Assembly: GCF_946482535.1 (NCBI RefSeq)
Contig: NZ_CAMLRU010000168.1
Coordinates: 1-5,483 of the forward strand
DNA from: an uncultured Flavobacterium sp.
GTDB lineage: Bacteria; Bacteroidota; Bacteroidia; Flavobacteriales; Flavobacteriaceae
Length of the DNA: 5,483 nucleotides
Direction of reading: 5' to 3'
Numbering within the stretch: position 1 is the stretch's first letter; each line of letters opens with the position of its first letter. Below are positions 1 through 5,483 of the stretch, one piece after another. Under the pieces are notes generated by a model that saw only the letters and a list, made by a program, of their open reading frames with translations, searched no databases and was not told where the DNA came from. A program made the translations under genes and the position numbers.

Positions 1-34
1 CAGTGGTCAGTTTCTAAGCTTATGAAGATTTGGT
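1..34. other. Short non-coding edge downstream of the M14 peptidase
   Basis: These 34 bases follow the peptidase stop codon on the minus strand. I see no hairpin with a T tract and no identifiable coding start, so where the leftward transcription unit ends cannot be judged from this window. Confidence 0.5.
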
Positions 35-1762
35 TTAGTCTACAATTCGGTACACCGGATACTGCAAATGCGCTTTCTCATAATGCGGGGAGTTTTTGTA
101 AACCCAATCCAATTGCGCGTCGGGATTTTCGGCAAAGGCTTTGTCTTCTTTTATTTTTTGAGCCAATTGCGCTTGCAGTTCGGGATGTTGTTTTAAGTAG
201 GCGGCAGCGGTATCTTCAAACACATAATCGGAATAGCCTTCTTTTTGTTGGAGTATCGTATCAAAGAAATTCCAATTGAAAAAACTGTCCACCGCTTCCG
301 GTTCTAAAGTTTCCAATAAATATTTCACGCCGGCTTGGTTCGTTTGAAACAGGTAATCGCCTTGGCGAAAAGGCACTTCGACTATAGATGTTGAAACCGA
401 AGTAGTATTGTGCGGATAATGGCCTTCATAAGCCGTTTTAGCCGTTTTGTAATCCTCAATATGGTAGCTTTCAACTTTTATAATAGTGTCTTGTTTGAAT
501 CTTGTAAAGGCTACTTTGTTTTCTTTTAATAATTCGATGACTTTCCATTGGCCTTGTGGAATCACATAAGCTTTGGGAATGACTATTTCTTTAGTGGGTT
601 TAAAAGTGCCGTAAAACGGAATCTCTTTTTTAAAGGGTTTGTTTCGGTCGTAAAATAATCGTTTTCCGGTGGTCACTTCGCTTTTTTTATAACCGGCTTC
701 ATAGCCCAAGAAAGTTATTTTTTCCAACTTACTGCTGTCAATGGTCCATCGGATAGGATAGGAGGTGCCGGCCTGGTACTGTTCGAGGTTTTGTGCTCTT
801 TTGTTTTTGAGGCGCGTAACATTTTTATCGGCATAATTGATAGTCGAAACCATAAAGTCATAAGTCACTTTAACCCTTTCCGCATATGGCTTGAGCATGT
901 GGGTTTCCACTACATAGCCTATGGTATTAAAGAGCGAAGTATAACCGGTAGCGTATCGGGGTGTATCGCTAAACTGCGCAAAACCGTCAGCCGGAGTGCC
1001 GTGCCAAACATTGACATACGGTGTGCTTTCCACTTTCTTCAGCTGTAAATCTTTTACAATAGCCGGAGTCATTTCGGTTTTGACAAATTCACCTAATGTT
1101 GGCCCTAATCGTTTGGGTTCGGTCATGATGTAGGTGAGTTTGTATTGGTAATCGGCGCCATTGCTCACGTGATTGTCGATAAAAATATCAGGGCAGAAAA
1201 AATGATGAAAAGTTTGTACAAAAGCTTGGGTGTTACGAGTATCGCTTTTGATGAAGTCGCGGTTTAAATCGAAGTTGCGCGCATTTCCTCTGAAACCGTA
1301 TGCTTCCGGACCGTTTTGATTGGCTCTTGAAGTGCTGTTTCGGTTCAACAAACCGCCAATATTGTACACGGGAATCGCAATGACCACCACATTTTTGGGC
1401 ACGGCAATTCTTTGCAAAGCCAAATCGCGAAACAATTGCATCGTGGCATCAATGCCATCGGGTTCCCCGGCGTGGATACCGTTATTGATGAGCAGAAAAA
1501 TTTTCTCGGGTTTGGATGGGTAATCAAAAGTTTTATCGGTATCAAAGATCACCACGCGCAACGGTTCTCCGCTATCGGTTACTCCGAAAGTTTGGGTTTT
1601 TATCGTTTCGAAATCAGCATCAAGTTGGTTGTAAAACCGCAATATTTCGGCGTAATCAGCGGTTTGATTGCCGTTGCCTTTTTCAAAATACGTCGCGTAA
1701 GCATCTTTTTTTTGGGCCAAAGAAGTCAACGAAATCAGCAATAAAAGAGAAAGTACTTTCAT
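35..1762 (-). CDS. Secreted M14-family zinc carboxypeptidase-like protein
   Basis: A 575-residue exported metallopeptidase of family M14 (carboxypeptidase A fold). Residues 1-16 are a signal peptide (Lys2, Leu-rich core, SLA before Gln17), so it should act in the periplasm or outside the cell; this also supports the chosen ATG. The catalytic domain spans about 35-310. Visible M14 landmarks are the zinc ligands His97 and Glu100 in GIHAGEPDG, the third zinc ligand His198 in DNH, an Asn167-Arg168 pair matching the substrate-carboxylate-binding NR of carboxypeptidase A, and the candidate catalytic Glu286 in VVETH. All core residues are present, so it is probably active. Residues about 330-575 form a second region I cannot assign to a known domain; it contains an aromatic-rich stretch at 494-501 (FFNWNFFD). 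There is no obvious type IX secretion C-terminal domain. The start overlaps the coaD stop by one base (TAATG), suggesting translational coupling. The substrate is unknown; a peptide or muropeptide is possible. Family call is firm, specific function is not. Confidence 0.9.
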   Translation of the reverse strand: MKVLSLLLLISLTSLAQKKDAYATYFEKGNGNQTADYAEILRFYNQLDADFETIKTQTFGVTDSGEPLRVVIFDTDKTFDYPSKPEKIFLLINNGIHAGEPDGIDATMQLFRDLALQRIAVPKNVVVIAIPVYNIGGLLNRNSTSRANQNGPEAYGFRGNARNFDLNRDFIKSDTRNTQAFVQTFHHFFCPDIFIDNHVSNGADYQYKLTYIMTEPKRLGPTLGEFVKTEMTPAIVKDLQLKKVESTPYVNVWHGTPADGFAQFSDTPRYATGYTSLFNTIGYVVETHMLKPYAERVKVTYDFMVSTINYADKNVTRLKNKRAQNLEQYQAGTSYPIRWTIDSSKLEKITFLGYEAGYKKSEVTTGKRLFYDRNKPFKKEIPFYGTFKPTKEIVIPKAYVIPQGQWKVIELLKENKVAFTRFKQDTIIKVESYHIEDYKTAKTAYEGHYPHNTTSVSTSIVEVPFRQGDYLFQTNQAGVKYLLETLEPEAVDSFFNWNFFDTILQQKEGYSDYVFEDTAAAYLKQHPELQAQLAQKIKEDKAFAENPDAQLDWVYKNSPHYEKAHLQYPVYRIVD

Positions 1763-2229
1763 TACTTTTCTTTTTTAACCACCACACTATCAGGTACCAA
1801 AACGGTGTAGTCTCCGCCATTTCTAATGACATCGCGTACGATGCTTGAGGAAATATAAGAAGTTTTCGAAGCGGTTAGTAAAAAGACCGTTTCTATTTGG
1901 GATAATTTTCTATTCGTATGGGCAATGGCTTTTTCAAACTCAAAGTCGGCCGGATTTCTCAACCCGCGTAAGATGAATTGGGCGTCCAGTTTTCGGCACA
2001 AATCAATGGTCAAGCCTTCATAAGTAATCACCGAAACTCGGGGTTCGTTTTTAAAGGCTTCTTCGATGAATCTTTTTCGTTCTTCCAGAGAGAACATGTA
2101 TTTTTTATCGGCATTAATACCAATGGCCACCACAACTTCGTCGAAAAGCGAGATACCTCTTTTAATAATATCAAAATGGCCCAAGGTGATGGGATCAAAT
2201 GAACCGGGGAAAACTGCTTTTCTTTTCAT
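1762..2229 (-). CDS. coaD: Phosphopantetheine adenylyltransferase (PPAT)
   Basis: Cytoplasmic enzyme of coenzyme A biosynthesis: it transfers the AMP moiety of ATP to 4'-phosphopantetheine, giving dephospho-CoA and pyrophosphate, the penultimate step of the pathway. The 155-residue length is close to the usual bacterial CoaD (about 160). The nucleotidyltransferase signature is at the N-terminus: PGSFDPITLGH, with the T/HxGH motif at 15-18 (Thr15, His18). Lys42 lies in NADKKYMF, Arg88 and Arg91 in RGLR, and the ATP-binding ISSS segment at 126-129 is followed by VRDV; these match the catalytic and binding positions of E. coli CoaD. The ATG start sits seven residues before the PGSFDP motif, as expected. 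The gene lies 77 bp after ddl on the same strand with no recognisable promoter between them, and its stop codon overlaps the start of the M14 peptidase. This looks like a normal, intact housekeeping gene. Confidence 0.97.
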   Translation of the reverse strand: MKRKAVFPGSFDPITLGHFDIIKRGISLFDEVVVAIGINADKKYMFSLEERKRFIEEAFKNEPRVSVITYEGLTIDLCRKLDAQFILRGLRNPADFEFEKAIAHTNRKLSQIETVFLLTASKTSYISSSIVRDVIRNGGDYTVLVPDSVVVKKEK

Positions 2230-2248
2230 GATTAAGTGGTTGTGAGTT

Positions 2249-2309
2249 TAGAGGTTTCAAGTTTCAGGTTTCAAGTTTCAGGTTAATGTTGTGCAACTTG
2301 AAACTTTTA
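2249..2309 (-). repeat. Heptad tandem repeat with an inverted copy between ddl and coaD
   Basis: On the + strand the 14-bp unit AGGTTTCAAGTTTC occurs twice in perfect tandem (2252-2265, 2266-2279), followed by a partial third copy AGGTT (2280-2284). Each unit is itself two near-identical heptamers (AGGTTTC, AAGTTTC), so the array has a 7-bp period. A perfect 10-base inverted copy (AACTTGAAAC, 2295-2304) ends two bases short of the ddl stop codon and can pair with GTTTCAAGTT at 2268-2277 (17-nt loop) or 2254-2263 (31-nt loop). In minus-strand RNA this gives two alternative 10-bp stems just after the ddl stop and before coaD. It lacks a GC-rich stem and a U tract, so it is not a classic terminator. 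Possible roles are RNA processing, 3'-end protection or partial attenuation, or it may be a copy of a dispersed intergenic repeat. The repeat structure is directly visible; its function is unknown. Confidence 0.85.
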
Positions 2310-3281
2310 TTTATTTAAAGCCAATTCCAATGCGTTTGTAAACAAATCTGTCAGGGATATTCCGGCTTCTTTGGCTTGTTGCGGAATCAAACTTTCGGTG
2401 GTTAATCCCGGAATGGTATTCATTTCCAGCATGTGCGGTTCGCCGTTTACGATAATGAATTCACTTCTGGAGAAACCGCTCATTTTTAAAACTTCGTAGG
2501 CTTTTTGAGCTACAGCCGAAACCTTTGCGGTCATTTCAGGCGATATTCTCGCAGGTGTGATCTCTTGTGATTTGCCCAAATATTTGGCTTCATAATCAAA
2601 GAAGTCGTTCTCAGAAACGATTTCGGTTATAGGTAACACCGTAATTTTTCCTTTATAATTAATCACACCAACGGAAACTTCGGTGCCATCGAGGAAACTT
2701 TCAATGATGATTTCGTTATCTTCTTTATAAGCATTTACGATAGCGTAAGCCAATTCGTCTTTGGTCTTCACTTTTGAAATTCCGAAACTCGATCCTGATT
2801 TGTTGGGCTTTACAAAACAAGGTAATCCAACGGTTTTTAAAATAGCATCTTCATCAATTGCATCGCCTTGATTTAAATAATAAGAAGTCGCTGTTTTAAT
2901 TCCGTATGGTTTTAGTACTGATAATAAATCACGTTTGTTAAAGGTCAATGCCGCTTGGTAATAATCGCATGAACTTTGCGGAATGCCTAATAATTCAAAG
3001 TAAGCCTGCATCAAACCGTCTTCGCCCGGCGTACCGTGAATGGCGTTGAACACTACATCAAAGTTTATTTTTTGGCCGTTTACCGTAGTAGAAAAATCAT
3101 TTCGATCAATGGGAAATTCGTTGTCATTGGCATCTACATAAACCCATTTGTCTTTAAAAATATGAATGCGATAGCCTTGGTATTTATTTTGGTCTAAAAA
3201 TTGATAAACCACATTGCCGCTTTTAAGTGAGATTTGATATTCGCTCGAATATCCGCCCATAATGATGGCTACTTTTTTCAT
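2307..3281 (-). CDS. ddl: D-alanine--D-alanine ligase
   Basis: Cytoplasmic ATP-grasp ligase joining two D-alanines into D-Ala-D-Ala, the terminal dipeptide of the peptidoglycan stem peptide later added by MurF. At 324 residues it is of normal length (E. coli DdlB 306). The N-terminal domain has GGYSSEYQISL at 9-19, with Glu14 matching the D-Ala-binding Glu15 of DdlB, and HGTPGEDG at 82-89. The ATP-grasp part has FVKPNKSGSSFGISK (156-170; Lys158 for ATP, Ser-rich loop), IIESFLDGTEVSVGV (192-206) and DYEAKY (229-234). Tyr234 matches DdlB Tyr216, associated with D-Ala-D-Ala rather than D-Ala-D-Lac specificity. The metal-binding segment LEMNTIPGLTTESLIP (285-300) supplies Glu286 and Asn288. The position equivalent to DdlB Asp257 is Glu274 (in SRSEF), a conservative change. 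The first gene of the leftward block, it has its own candidate promoter and no Shine-Dalgarno sequence. The ATG is well placed, two codons before the first beta-strand. Confidence 0.97.
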   Translation of the reverse strand: MKKVAIIMGGYSSEYQISLKSGNVVYQFLDQNKYQGYRIHIFKDKWVYVDANDNEFPIDRNDFSTTVNGQKINFDVVFNAIHGTPGEDGLMQAYFELLGIPQSSCDYYQAALTFNKRDLLSVLKPYGIKTATSYYLNQGDAIDEDAILKTVGLPCFVKPNKSGSSFGISKVKTKDELAYAIVNAYKEDNEIIIESFLDGTEVSVGVINYKGKITVLPITEIVSENDFFDYEAKYLGKSQEITPARISPEMTAKVSAVAQKAYEVLKMSGFSRSEFIIVNGEPHMLEMNTIPGLTTESLIPQQAKEAGISLTDLFTNALELALNK

Positions 3282-3316
3282 TAGTAGTAGGAGTTAGGTT
3301 GGTGTTTTAGTAAAAA

Positions 3317-3324
3317 CAAAATTA
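3317..3324 (-). promoter_or_regulatory. Candidate -7 promoter element for ddl
   Basis: On the minus strand this reads TAATTTTG, an exact match to the TAnnTTTG -7 element used by the primary sigma factor of Bacteroidota. It lies 35 bp upstream of the ddl ATG, a plausible distance for a leader of about 25-30 nt. An exact -33 TTG at the usual spacing is not visible; the upstream DNA has only TTCG/TTTCG-like triplets at 3334-3343. The element is short and the region AT-rich, so a chance match is possible. Confidence 0.4.
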
Positions 3325-3361
3325 TCATTTTTTTCGAAACGAATTACCTTTATGTTTTTTA

Positions 3362-3369
3362 TATCTTTG
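3362..3369 (+). promoter_or_regulatory. Candidate -7 promoter element for the PASTA-rluD pair
   Basis: TATCTTTG matches the Bacteroidota TAnnTTTG -7 consensus exactly and ends 18 bp before the ATG at 3388, implying a very short leader (about 10-12 nt). The bases before the ATG are A/T-rich (AAATAAAATTT) with no Shine-Dalgarno sequence, as is usual in this phylum. No clear -33 TTG is present at the standard spacing, so the call rests on the -7 element and its position between divergent genes. Confidence 0.5.
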
Positions 3370-3387
3370 CTCAAATAAAATTTCTCT

Positions 3388-4005
3388 ATGAGTTTACGCA
3401 AATATTTAACCAGTCGGGTGTTCTTTGCCCAAATGCTTGCCGCCATGGCCATTTTTGCGATTATCGCGTACTTGTTTTTCCACTGGATTACTTACACTAC
3501 CAATCACGGTCAGGAAATTACCGTACCCGATTTAGGCAAGTTATCAGTAGAACAAGCCGAAGAGAAATTGGATGCCATCGATTTAGATTACATCATTTTA
3601 GATACGGTTGATTTCAGACCCGAGTTTCCTAAGTTAACTATTGTTGAACAAGAGCCTAAAGCAGGAGCGAAGGTGAAAGAAGGGCGTAAGATTTACATCA
3701 AAATTAATGCGTCAACTTATACCATGGTTGCGGTTCCCGATTTAATTGAGAAAACTTACCGTCAAGCCGTTCCGACTTTAGAAGCCGTAGGTTTGAAAGA
3801 AGGAACCATAACTTACAAACCTTATTTAGGAAAAGACATGGTTTTGGAAGTTAGAATGAACGGTAAAAAATTAAAAGCCGGTGATAAGTTTTTGAAATCG
3901 TATAAAATCGACTTGGTTTTAGGAGACGGAAAAGTTGTTTTTGATGATACTACGATTGACTCAACCGCTGTAGATTCTACTGATATAATGCCTGTTGATG
4001 AGTAA
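3388..4005 (+). CDS. Membrane-anchored protein with two PASTA domains
   Basis: A 205-residue bitopic protein. Residues 1-10 are short and basic (Arg4, Lys5, Arg10), followed by one hydrophobic membrane segment at about 12-34, so the rest should face the periplasm. Two PASTA domains follow. The first (about 43-107) has the TVPDL opening, a helix with SVEQAEEKL, the IVEQEPKAGAKVKEG turn and the closing IYIKIN strand. The second (about 113-180) has VAVPDL, TYRQAVPTLEAVGL and the closing IDLVLGDG, but RMNGKKLKAG replaces the usual Q-x-P-x-x-G turn. The tail (186-205) is low-complexity, rich in Asp, Thr and Ser. In Gram-positive bacteria PASTA domains occur on Stk/PknB kinases and penicillin-binding proteins and can recognise peptidoglycan; no kinase or transpeptidase domain is present here. 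Divergent from ddl and overlapping the pseudouridine synthase gene, it may sense or bind cell wall, but that is inference. Domain calls are firm; the role is unknown. Confidence 0.92.
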   Translation: MSLRKYLTSRVFFAQMLAAMAIFAIIAYLFFHWITYTTNHGQEITVPDLGKLSVEQAEEKLDAIDLDYIILDTVDFRPEFPKLTIVEQEPKAGAKVKEGRKIYIKINASTYTMVAVPDLIEKTYRQAVPTLEAVGLKEGTITYKPYLGKDMVLEVRMNGKKLKAGDKFLKSYKIDLVLGDGKVVFDDTTIDSTAVDSTDIMPVDE

Positions 4006-5038
4006 TACCAACGATACTTTCGAATTAGAAGAAGAATTGTTCGAACACCACCGATTTGTTTCTCCCAAAGGACAATCGTTGTTGCGTGTAGATAAATTCC
4101 TGATGCAGTTGATTGAAAATGCCACCCGAAATAAAATCCAAAATGCGGCCGAAAAGGGCAATATTTGGGTCAATGACGTACCGGTAAAATCCAATTATCG
4201 CGTAAAACCTTTTGATGTGGTTCGGGTCATGTTAGAGCATCCGCCATTTCAAAACCACATTATTCCTGAAGACATTCCTTTGAATATAGTTTACGAAGAC
4301 GATGCCTTGTTGGTCATCAACAAACCGCCAGGCTTGGTAGTTCATCCCGGACACGGTAATTACACCGGCACTTTGGTCAATGCTTTGGCATTTCACTTCG
4401 ATAATTTACCGATGAATTCCAGTGAAAGACCGGGATTGGTGCATCGCATAGACAAAAATACTTCCGGACTTTTGGTCGTGGCCAAAACGGAAGCCGCGAT
4501 GACCCATTTGGCCAAACAGTTTGAAGACAAAACTACGGAGCGCGAATATATTGCGTTGGTTTGGGGCAATGTCAAAGAAGATGAAGGCACCATCGAAGGC
4601 AATATTGCTCGACATTTAAAAGATCGAATGCAAATGGCCGTTTTCCCCGAAGGTGATGTTGGAAAGCACGCGGTAACGCATTACAAAGTTTTAGAGCGAT
4701 TTGGCTATGTGACTTTGGTTTCTTGTAAATTGGAAACCGGAAGAACACATCAAATTCGCGTGCACATGAAATACATTGGGCATACTTTATTCAACGATGC
4801 ACGTTATGGAGGTGATTTGATTTTGAAAGGCACCACTTTTTCCAAATACAAACAATTTATAGACAATTGTTTTAAAACCTTACCGAGACAAGCTTTACAC
4901 GCAAAAACTTTAGGATTTGAACATCCAACCACCAAAGAATACATGCGTTTTGATACCGAACTTCCGTTAGATATGCAAGAGTGTATTGAAAAATGGCGCA
5001 ACTACGCTAAATCGCATTCAGAAGTAAACGAAGAATAA
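3998..5038 (+). CDS. rluD: RluA/RluD-family 23S rRNA pseudouridine synthase
   Basis: Converts specific uridines to pseudouridine in structured RNA; the closest known relative by layout is RluD, which modifies helix 69 of 23S rRNA (positions 1911, 1915 and 1917 in E. coli). Numbering from the ATG at 3998 gives 346 residues, slightly longer than E. coli RluD (326). An acidic N-terminal extension (about 1-20) precedes an S4 RNA-binding domain (about 26-82: LRVDKFL, NKIQNAAEKGNIWVND, YRVKPFDVV). The catalytic domain starts with ILNKPPG-like VINKPPGLVVHPG (106-118) and carries the signature HRIDKNTSG (149-157), with Asp152 as the catalytic nucleophile, and GRTHQIRVHM (248-257). The start overlaps the PASTA gene by 8 bp. 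A TTG directly before the ATG at 3995 would add one residue; the ATG is preferred. Co-transcription with the PASTA gene is likely, and a terminator follows the stop immediately. Family is certain; RluD rather than another RluA paralogue is likely but not provable here. Confidence 0.93.
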   Translation: MSNTNDTFELEEELFEHHRFVSPKGQSLLRVDKFLMQLIENATRNKIQNAAEKGNIWVNDVPVKSNYRVKPFDVVRVMLEHPPFQNHIIPEDIPLNIVYEDDALLVINKPPGLVVHPGHGNYTGTLVNALAFHFDNLPMNSSERPGLVHRIDKNTSGLLVVAKTEAAMTHLAKQFEDKTTEREYIALVWGNVKEDEGTIEGNIARHLKDRMQMAVFPEGDVGKHAVTHYKVLERFGYVTLVSCKLETGRTHQIRVHMKYIGHTLFNDARYGGDLILKGTTFSKYKQFIDNCFKTLPRQALHAKTLGFEHPTTKEYMRFDTELPLDMQECIEKWRNYAKSHSEVNEE

Positions 5039-5066
5039 AAAAAGTCCCGATTATCGGGACTTTTTT
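5037..5066. terminator. Bidirectional intrinsic terminator between rluD and lgt
   Basis: A perfect GC-rich stem, GTCCCGA (5044-5050) and TCGGGAC (5054-5060), closes a 3-nt TTA loop. Seven A residues precede it (5037-5043, the first two inside the rluD stop codon) and six T residues follow (5061-5066). Read in either direction the transcript forms the hairpin followed by a U run, so it can end both rluD (+) and lgt (-), whose stop codons lie at 5036-5038 and 5073-5075. Confidence 0.93.
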
Positions 5067-5072
5067 ATGGTT

Positions 5073-5483
5073 TTATAAATCATCTTCAATAGGCTTTTCG
5101 GCCATAAAGACATAATAAAGGCCAACTAAAATAAAAGGAATACTGAGCCATTGTCCGGTAGAGAAGAGACCGAAGCTTTCTTCGATGCCACCCTGACTTT
5201 CTTTTACATATTCGACAACAAATCGAATAGACCAAAGCAGTATTAAGAAATATCCAAATAATAAGCCTTGTTTTTCGGCTGTTTTGGTTTTCCAATACAT
5301 AAAGAAAAGAATCAAAAAGACAAATATATACAATCCGGCTTCGTACAATTGTGCCGGATGTTTGGCCGGAACTTTACTTAACAAAGCTGCATATTGCGGA
5401 TCGGTGACCAAAGCATTGTAAGCCTCATTGACATTGTTGATTTTGGTGATGTTAGTCACATCTTTTGAAGAATAATAATCTCT
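5073..5483 (-). CDS. lgt: Prolipoprotein diacylglyceryl transferase, C-terminal part (5' end outside window)
   Basis: Inner-membrane enzyme that transfers diacylglyceryl from phosphatidylglycerol to the lipobox cysteine of prolipoproteins, the first step of lipoprotein maturation. Only the last 136 codons are in the window; the frame stays open through position 5483, so the gene is cut by the window edge rather than truncated. Diagnostic motifs (numbered from the first visible residue) are HPAQLYE at 42-48, matching HPSQLYE of E. coli Lgt; IRFVVEY at 86-92, where Arg87 aligns with the essential Arg239 of E. coli Lgt; and STGQWLSIP at 108-116, matching SMGQILSIP. Three hydrophobic segments (about 51-63, 76-85, 113-127) correspond to the last membrane helices. 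The cytoplasmic tail ends EKPIEDDL. An in-frame GTG at 5457-5459 is internal, because clearly related coding sequence continues upstream of it. It is convergent with rluD across a shared terminator. Confidence 0.95.
   Translation of the reverse strand, partial: RDYYSSKDVTNITKINNVNEAYNALVTDPQYAALLSKVPAKHPAQLYEAGLYIFVFLILFFMYWKTKTAEKQGLLFGYFLILLWSIRFVVEYVKESQGGIEESFGLFSTGQWLSIPFILVGLYYVFMAEKPIEDDL

Noticed and set aside
22..1048. 85-codon + strand reading frames at 22-279 and 791-1048
   Set aside because: Both lie opposite the intact peptidase gene, show no domain or credible start signal, and are best explained as antisense shadows.
1412..1848. Two overlapping 110-codon + strand reading frames opposite the M14 peptidase and the end of coaD
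   Set aside because: They are antisense to well-supported genes, have no recognisable domain, and their composition is what reverse-strand reading would give.
2252..2304. Possible CRISPR array or recombination site from the tandem repeats
   Set aside because: The units are only 14 bp (7-bp period) with no spacers between them, and no cas or recombinase gene is nearby.
2230..2306. Independent promoter for coaD in the ddl-coaD gap
   Set aside because: No TAnnTTTG match is present on the minus strand here, so there is nothing beyond the repeat structure to support one.
3995..3997. TTG as the start of the pseudouridine synthase
   Set aside because: An ATG follows immediately at 3998 and is the more usual start; the TTG would add one residue without support.
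3961..4194. 77-codon minus-strand reading frame across the PASTA-rluD junction
   Set aside because: It is antisense to two supported genes and has no recognisable motif.
5037..5066. Inverted repeat as an insertion-sequence end or attachment site
   Set aside because: The GC stem with a 3-nt loop and A/T flanks, placed between two convergent stop codons, is a textbook bidirectional terminator.
5073..5459. Complete small membrane protein starting at the in-frame GTG (5457-5459)
   Set aside because: The frame continues open to the window edge and the sequence is the C-terminal part of Lgt, so the GTG is an internal valine codon.

Overview
The window looks like ordinary chromosomal core DNA from a member of the Bacteroidota, most likely Flavobacteriaceae (Flavobacterium-like). 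The evidence is AT-rich, coding-dense DNA, no Shine-Dalgarno sequences ahead of the starts, TAnnTTTG-type -7 promoter elements, a 'SLAQ'-style signal peptide end, and protein sequences that read as flavobacterial versions of ddl, coaD, lgt and an RluD-type enzyme. The assignment comes from sequence recognition only; no search was run.

Layout. Positions 35-3281 are a leftward (minus-strand) block. In transcription order it holds ddl (D-alanine--D-alanine ligase), a 77-bp gap with a 7-bp-periodic repeat and an inverted copy of it, coaD (phosphopantetheine adenylyltransferase), and a secreted M14 zinc carboxypeptidase-like protein whose start codon overlaps the coaD stop by one base. A 106-bp divergent intergenic region (3282-3387) carries a candidate promoter for each direction. 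Positions 3388-5038 are a rightward pair: a membrane-anchored protein with two PASTA domains, overlapping by 8 bp an RluD/RluA-family 23S rRNA pseudouridine synthase. A strong symmetric hairpin flanked by A and T runs (5037-5066) then separates this pair from a convergent gene, lgt (prolipoprotein diacylglyceryl transferase). Only the C-terminal 136 residues of lgt lie in the window; its 5' end is beyond position 5483.

How the genes fit together. Ddl makes the D-Ala-D-Ala dipeptide of peptidoglycan, PASTA domains are known in other phyla to bind muropeptides or cell-wall enzymes, Lgt matures lipoproteins, and the M14 protein is exported. The neighbourhood therefore leans towards the cell envelope, with CoA biosynthesis and ribosome modification genes interleaved.

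I see no mobile element, CRISPR array, tRNA, rRNA, phage or defence gene, and no evidence of a new multi-gene system. The points most worth a second look are the repeat/hairpin between ddl and coaD, the kinase-less PASTA protein overlapping a pseudouridine synthase gene, and an Asp-to-Glu change at a metal-ligand position of Ddl.
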